From an uncultured Odoribacter sp. (GTDB taxonomy: Bacteria > Bacteroidota > Bacteroidia > Bacteroidales > Marinifilaceae): DNA of 10,387 nucleotides. The position numbers and the translations under genes were made by a program. A model generated the notes under the pieces. The model saw only the letters and a program-made list of their open reading frames with translations. It did no database searches and was not told the origin of the DNA. How positions within the stretch are numbered: the stretch's first letter is position 1; the number at the start of each line of letters is the position of its first letter. The DNA lies in the NCBI GenBank assembly GCA_900548135.1, contig URJC01000065.1, positions 1-10,387 of the forward strand, given 5' to 3'. Of this stretch, positions 7,303-10,387 are shown one piece after another.

Positions 7303-7998
7303 ATGTCAACTTTAACCGATAGGCTGAAAGAAGATATTCATTATATAGAAAGTTTGAACAGTTGTATGAATTGCGGTGTATGTACGGCAATATGTCCTTC
7401 TGCAGAATTCTATAATTATGATCCCCGCGTCATTGTCGATACGGTACAACGCCAGGACGAAGAATCATTGGAAAATCTTTTAAAGTCAGAAACTATCTGG
7501 TATTGCGGGGAATGTATGTCTTGCAAAACCCGCTGTCCCCGTTGTAACACTCCCGGTGGCGTAATCATGGCTCTCCGTCGTCTATCCCAGGAAAAAGGTT
7601 GGTTCACCACTTCAGAAAAAGGACGTCAACAATATGCCTTACAAAAAATATTAGGTAACAATATCTTACAATACGGATACTGTGTAACGCCCGACATTGT
7701 AAAGCCGGAAATGCATCCCGAACAAGGTCCTGTCTGGGAATGGATTTACGAACACAGGGAGGACATATACGAAAAAACACATTCCAATTACCGGAAAGCA
7801 GGCGCAGGTGCTTTACGTCAGGTGGATGATGAATCTCTTGCAGAATTAAGAAAAATTTTTGATGTTACCGGAGGAACTGAATTTATGGAGCACATTGAGG
7901 CCTGCTCTATGGAAAAAGCACAAGAAATGGGTATAGACAAAGAAAGTTACTTCCTGCATACTTATACGGATAATAGTGGGCAACATTCAGAGAAATGA
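7303..7998 (+). CDS. HdrC-like iron-sulfur protein (two 4Fe-4S clusters)
   Basis: A 231-residue cytoplasmic-looking protein with no signal peptide or membrane span. Two ferredoxin-type sites are visible: C21-x2-C24-x2-C27-x3-C31-P (CMNCGVCTAICP) and C68-x2-C71-x2-C74-x3-C78-P (CGECMSCKTRCP), with an extra Cys at 81. This paired arrangement with about 36 residues between sites is that of HdrC, the electron wire between the flavoprotein HdrA and the catalytic HdrB. Beyond about residue 100 it carries a long tail (TPDIVKPEMHPEQGPVWEWI; EFMEHIEACSMEKA) that makes it longer than methanogen HdrC. It is the first gene of the operon, about 33 nt behind the promoter -7 element. GlpC-like Fe-S proteins are a relative, but the hdrB and hdrA neighbours argue for HdrC. 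Confidence 0.88.
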   Translation: MSTLTDRLKEDIHYIESLNSCMNCGVCTAICPSAEFYNYDPRVIVDTVQRQDEESLENLLKSETIWYCGECMSCKTRCPRCNTPGGVIMALRRLSQEKGWFTTSEKGRQQYALQKILGNNILQYGYCVTPDIVKPEMHPEQGPVWEWIYEHREDIYEKTHSNYRKAGAGALRQVDDESLAELRKIFDVTGGTEFMEHIEACSMEKAQEMGIDKESYFLHTYTDNSGQHSEK

Positions 7999-8066
7999 TG
8001 AAAGCACTAACAGTAACTATTTTCTATCCTACAAAAGAAACCAGCTTGATAGATTTATTCTGAATA

Positions 8067-8080
8067 TTCAAAATTTTGAA
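8067..8080. repeat. 14-bp perfect palindrome in the hdrC-hdrB spacer
   Basis: TTCAAAATTTTGAA is a perfect palindrome in the 99-nt spacer, ending 17 nt before the hdrB start; TGAATATTCA (8061-8070), a 10-bp palindrome, overlaps its left end. It contains AAATTTTG, which recurs before hdrA and as TAATTTTG before hdrC, and it is followed by AACCC as in the hdrA leader. It could be an operator, a weak internal promoter -7 element (TTG 22 nt upstream at 8046-8048), or AT-rich coincidence. Confidence 0.4.
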
Positions 8081-8097
8081 CCCAGCAACTTGATCGT

Positions 8098-9165
8098 ATG
8101 AATTTGGAAGGGAAACAACAAATATGGAAAGACTATCAGAAAGAAATAGCTAATGATAGATATTACTATGCCCGTAGCTGTATCCGGCAAACTTTTTTCC
8201 CGGGTTCAGAATGGGCTTATCTGGATATTCTGGGTAATAAATTAGAAAAGACAATTTTTGATGATCCGAAACATACCACATGTACAGGAATCGGTTACCA
8301 TGCTGATGTCGTTCCTATCGAAACTATCATGACGGTAGTAGCTCGCCATTTTGCCCTTATGACAGAAGCCGGATTTGAGAATATGACTCCATCCTGTATT
8401 ACCTCTTTTGGTATCTATACCGAAATTCTGCACAGTTGGGAAACTCATCCCGAACTTGAGGAAAAGACACGGGATTACCTTTGGAAAGCTACAAAACGGG
8501 AATTCAAAAAACCCAAAAACCTAGCCCATACTTCAGATGTGATTTATAAATTCCGAAATGAAATAGCAGCCCAGCAAAAATACAAACTGATCGATGTCCA
8601 TACAGGACGTCCATTACAAGTAGTAGACCATATCGGCTGTCATTATGCCAAAATGTTCCCGACCAAAGGCATCGGAGGAGCTGAATTTCCCGCTGTACTC
8701 TCCGGAATGGTCACCGCCTGGGGAGGAGAGCCGGTTGACTATCCGGAAAGACGGCATTGTTGCGGTTTTGGATTCCGTAACTACTTAGTAATGGCTAACA
8801 GGGGGTTCTCTGTAGCTAACTCCAAGAAGAAATTTGAATCCATGCAGCCCTATGAACCGGATTTCATTATCACCAATTGTCCCGGATGCGCCATGTTTTT
8901 GGATAAATGGCAATACACCATCAGTGAAATGGAAGGGACTACTTATGGAAAAAACGGATACGGAATTCCTGTGCTTACCTACGAAGAAGCCGCAGCCCTT
9001 GTCCTTGGATATGATCCTTGGGAAATTGGCCTTCAGATGCATCAGGTGAGTGTTGAACCCTTATTGGACAAGATGGGTATCGGTTATGACCCCGAAGCGA
9101 AATACAAAAATGCCAAAGGTGAAGATATGGGTAACCCAGCCTGTCCAACTTACCTCAAAGTATAA
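8098..9165 (+). CDS. HdrB-like CCG-domain protein (catalytic-type subunit of a heterodisulfide-reductase-like complex)
   Basis: A 355-residue soluble protein of the HdrB family, whose members bind noncubane 4Fe-4S clusters through CCG motifs and act on disulfide/thiol substrates. The C-terminal CCG motif is complete: C181, C221-C222-G, C261-x2-C264 (IGCHYAKMF, RRHCCGFGF, NCPGCAMF). The N-terminal motif is recognisable but altered: C28 (ARSCIRQTFFPGSE), then T61-C62-T-G instead of CCG (TTCTGIGYH), and C100-x2-S103 instead of CxxC (PSCITSFG). It should therefore bind one normal noncubane cluster, with a changed or absent second one. The start at 8098 is the first ATG after an in-frame stop at 8077 and gives about 25 residues before the family's usual beginning. 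The substrate is unknown; gut Bacteroidales have no coenzyme M/B heterodisulfide. Confidence 0.88.
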   Translation: MNLEGKQQIWKDYQKEIANDRYYYARSCIRQTFFPGSEWAYLDILGNKLEKTIFDDPKHTTCTGIGYHADVVPIETIMTVVARHFALMTEAGFENMTPSCITSFGIYTEILHSWETHPELEEKTRDYLWKATKREFKKPKNLAHTSDVIYKFRNEIAAQQKYKLIDVHTGRPLQVVDHIGCHYAKMFPTKGIGGAEFPAVLSGMVTAWGGEPVDYPERRHCCGFGFRNYLVMANRGFSVANSKKKFESMQPYEPDFIITNCPGCAMFLDKWQYTISEMEGTTYGKNGYGIPVLTYEEAAALVLGYDPWEIGLQMHQVSVEPLLDKMGIGYDPEAKYKNAKGEDMGNPACPTYLKV

Positions 9166-9201
9166 AGAAAACACCCTGAGGTATTCAATTTCATATCCTA
9201 A

Positions 9202-9214
9202 TACAAATTTTGTA
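9202..9214. repeat. 13-nt palindrome in the hdrB-hdrA spacer
   Basis: TACAAATTTTGTA is symmetric around T9208 and ends 12 nt before the hdrA start. Like the palindrome before hdrB it contains AAATTTTG (9205-9212) and is followed by AACCC. The rest of the 61-nt spacer is AT-rich, without a -33-like element at the right distance and without a Shine-Dalgarno sequence. Confidence 0.35.
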
Positions 9215-9226
9215 ACCCGAAATAGT

Positions 9227-10231
9227 ATGAGCGTTATTATAATAGGTGCAGGACCTGCTGGCTGCGAAGCAGCCTACCAATTGGCACAATCCGGTCAAAC
9301 GGTTGAACTGATCGAAAAAGAATGTGAAACCGGAGGTAACCTGAATAATTGGTATCAATTGTTTCCAGACCGTAAGAGTGCCAAAGACCTGAATCAACAC
9401 TTACGCCAACAGGTAAACCACCCCAATATTCGTTTACATCTGAATGCCGAACCTATAAAAATCAATCCTCGGGGACAAGGAGATTTTCAGGTAGAATTGA
9501 ATGAAGGAAGTCTGCTAAAAGGTCAGGCAATATTGATTTCTACAGGCTTCCGGCTTTTCAATGCCCGCCGTAAAGAAGAATATGGATATGGCATTTATGA
9601 AAATGTAATTACCTCCGTCGAGCTGGAAAATTATTTTACCAATCACCGGATTGAGACTTCCACCGGTCAGATTCCCCAACGTATCGGATTGATCCAATGT
9701 GTAGGTTCCCGGGATGAAAAAATCTGCAATTTCCATTGTTCAAAACTCTGCTGTATTACGGCGGTAAAACAAGCCATCGAATTACGGGAGCTTTTGCCGG
9801 AAGCTGAAATCCTGTGTTTTTACATGGATGTGCGTATGTTCGGGCCCGGGTACGAAGAAATGTACCGGGAAGCCCAGGAACGACTGTCGGAAGCTGCAGA
9901 GAATAAAGAAAAGCAACTCATTATAAAATCTGAAGATACTCTGGTTGGCAGGCCCTTGAAGATGACACTTGACCTCATGGTGTTGATGGTCGGTATGGAA
10001 GCTTCCGACGGTAGCCGCCGTCTGGCAGCCCAATTGGGGCTTGATTTGGCCCCTAATGGCTTCATCCGGGTAAAGGATCCGCATTATGCCACCAACCGGA
10101 CGAATATAGAAGGTATTTTCATTGCCGGCTGTAGTTCCTCTCCGATGAACCTGACAGACACGCTCACCGACGCCCGTTCAGCAGCGTTCACCATACAGGA
10201 ATATCTGAATACCAACAAACACTCTAAATGA
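9227..10231 (+). CDS. Short HdrA-like FAD/4Fe-4S flavoprotein
   Basis: A 334-residue flavoprotein, the electron-entry or electron-splitting subunit of the Hdr-like complex. The FAD-binding Rossmann motif is at the very N-terminus: MSVIIIGAGPAGCEAA (G7-x-G9-x2-G12) with an acidic residue at the end of strand 2 (E30). The HdrA signature follows: QCVGSRDEK, then CSKLCC and DVRMFGPGYEEMYREA. Cysteines C158, C171, C175 and C176 have the C-x12-C-x3-CC spacing of the HdrA 4Fe-4S site. The second nucleotide-binding part ends with NIEGIFIAGCSSSPMNLTD. Methanogen HdrA is about twice as long and has extra ferredoxin domains, absent here; the size fits sHdrA or QmoA. In-frame codons open back to an ATG at 9050, but that stretch overlaps hdrB and lacks homology, so I start at MSVIIIG. 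The stop overlaps the next start (ATGA). Confidence 0.88.
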   Translation: MSVIIIGAGPAGCEAAYQLAQSGQTVELIEKECETGGNLNNWYQLFPDRKSAKDLNQHLRQQVNHPNIRLHLNAEPIKINPRGQGDFQVELNEGSLLKGQAILISTGFRLFNARRKEEYGYGIYENVITSVELENYFTNHRIETSTGQIPQRIGLIQCVGSRDEKICNFHCSKLCCITAVKQAIELRELLPEAEILCFYMDVRMFGPGYEEMYREAQERLSEAAENKEKQLIIKSEDTLVGRPLKMTLDLMVLMVGMEASDGSRRLAAQLGLDLAPNGFIRVKDPHYATNRTNIEGIFIAGCSSSPMNLTDTLTDARSAAFTIQEYLNTNKHSK

Positions 10232-10387
10232 ACCTGATCATGCCAATGAATTTCTGGGGTTTTTCAATATCTGAAGCCAGAGTCATCAATTACGATAAGA
10301 ATGACAAATCTATGGCAGCCAAGATGGCCCATGAGGCGCCTAGCAGTAAACTATGCATCGGGTGCGGAGGATGTACTGCCACCTGTA
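10228..10387 (+). CDS. Second HdrC-like iron-sulfur protein (5' part only, cut by window edge)
   Basis: The frame opens at ATG 10228, which overlaps the hdrA stop codon (ATGA), a sign of translational coupling, and stays open for the remaining 53 codons. The visible N-terminus MNLIMPMNFWGFSISEAR leads to KLCIGCGGCTATC, the first half of a ferredoxin-type C-x2-C-x2-C-x3-C site. Alternative starts are Met5 (10240) and Met7 (10246). A Fe-S protein directly after hdrA would fit a second HdrC (as in sHdr clusters) or the HdrC-like N-terminal part of a QmoC/HdrE-type membrane protein; the rest of the gene is needed to choose. Confidence 0.75.
   Translation, partial: MNLIMPMNFWGFSISEARVINYDKNDKSMAAKMAHEAPSSKLCIGCGGCTATC

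Noticed and set aside
9050..9226. In-frame extension of the hdrA-like gene back to an ATG at 9050
   Set aside because: It overlaps the conserved end of hdrB in another frame, has no flavoprotein homology, and MSVIIIGAGPAG at 9227 is the natural beginning of a Rossmann-fold protein.
1..10387. CRISPR arrays, tRNA or rRNA genes, insertion sequences
   Set aside because: No spaced direct repeats, cloverleaf-like sequences, transposase-like proteins or terminal repeats were seen on either strand.

Overview
The window looks like chromosomal DNA from a gut-type Bacteroidales bacterium. Evidence: a SusC/SusD pair under an ECF sigma / FecR pair, no Shine-Dalgarno sequences before the starts, AT-rich spacers, and a Bacteroidetes-type promoter (-7 element TAnnTTTG). 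Genus cannot be fixed from the sequence; an Odoribacter- or Butyricimonas-like organism is a guess.

Left part (1-6853, minus strand): a polysaccharide/nutrient uptake locus read right to left. The order is ECF sigma factor (6853-6263), FecR-type anti-sigma factor (6111-4939), SusC-type TonB-dependent transporter with an N-terminal STN signalling domain (4858-1421), and SusD-type surface lipoprotein (1418 to beyond position 1). This is a complete trans-envelope signalling chain: ligand import at SusC/SusD, STN contact with the periplasmic part of FecR, release of the sigma factor, and transcription of susCD. A strong 12-bp-stem hairpin lies between fecR and susC.

Middle (6854-7302): a 449-bp divergent intergenic region. 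Just upstream of the sigma gene is a perfect 17-bp inverted repeat (6868-6884 and 7014-7030) enclosing 129 bp. Its core AAACGTCCGT closely resembles the recombination core of Bacteroides invertible promoters, so this is probably a phase-variation switch controlling the whole uptake locus. Nearer the right end is a good promoter for the rightward operon (7239-7269).

Right part (7303-10387, plus strand): an operon of heterodisulfide-reductase-like genes: hdrC-like (two 4Fe-4S sites), hdrB-like (C-terminal CCG cysteine motif intact, N-terminal one degenerate), a short hdrA-like flavoprotein (334 aa, no ferredoxin domains), and the start of a second Fe-S protein overlapping hdrA by ATGA. The order C-B-A-C and the compact HdrA recall the sHdr (sulfur-oxidation-type Hdr) clusters hdrC1B1A-hyp-hdrC2B2, or a Qmo-like module, rather than the methanogen HdrABC. 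The substrate is unknown. Nothing links this operon functionally to the uptake locus; they only share an intergenic region.

The two most interesting items are the putative inverton ahead of the ECF sigma gene and the unusual Hdr-like operon.
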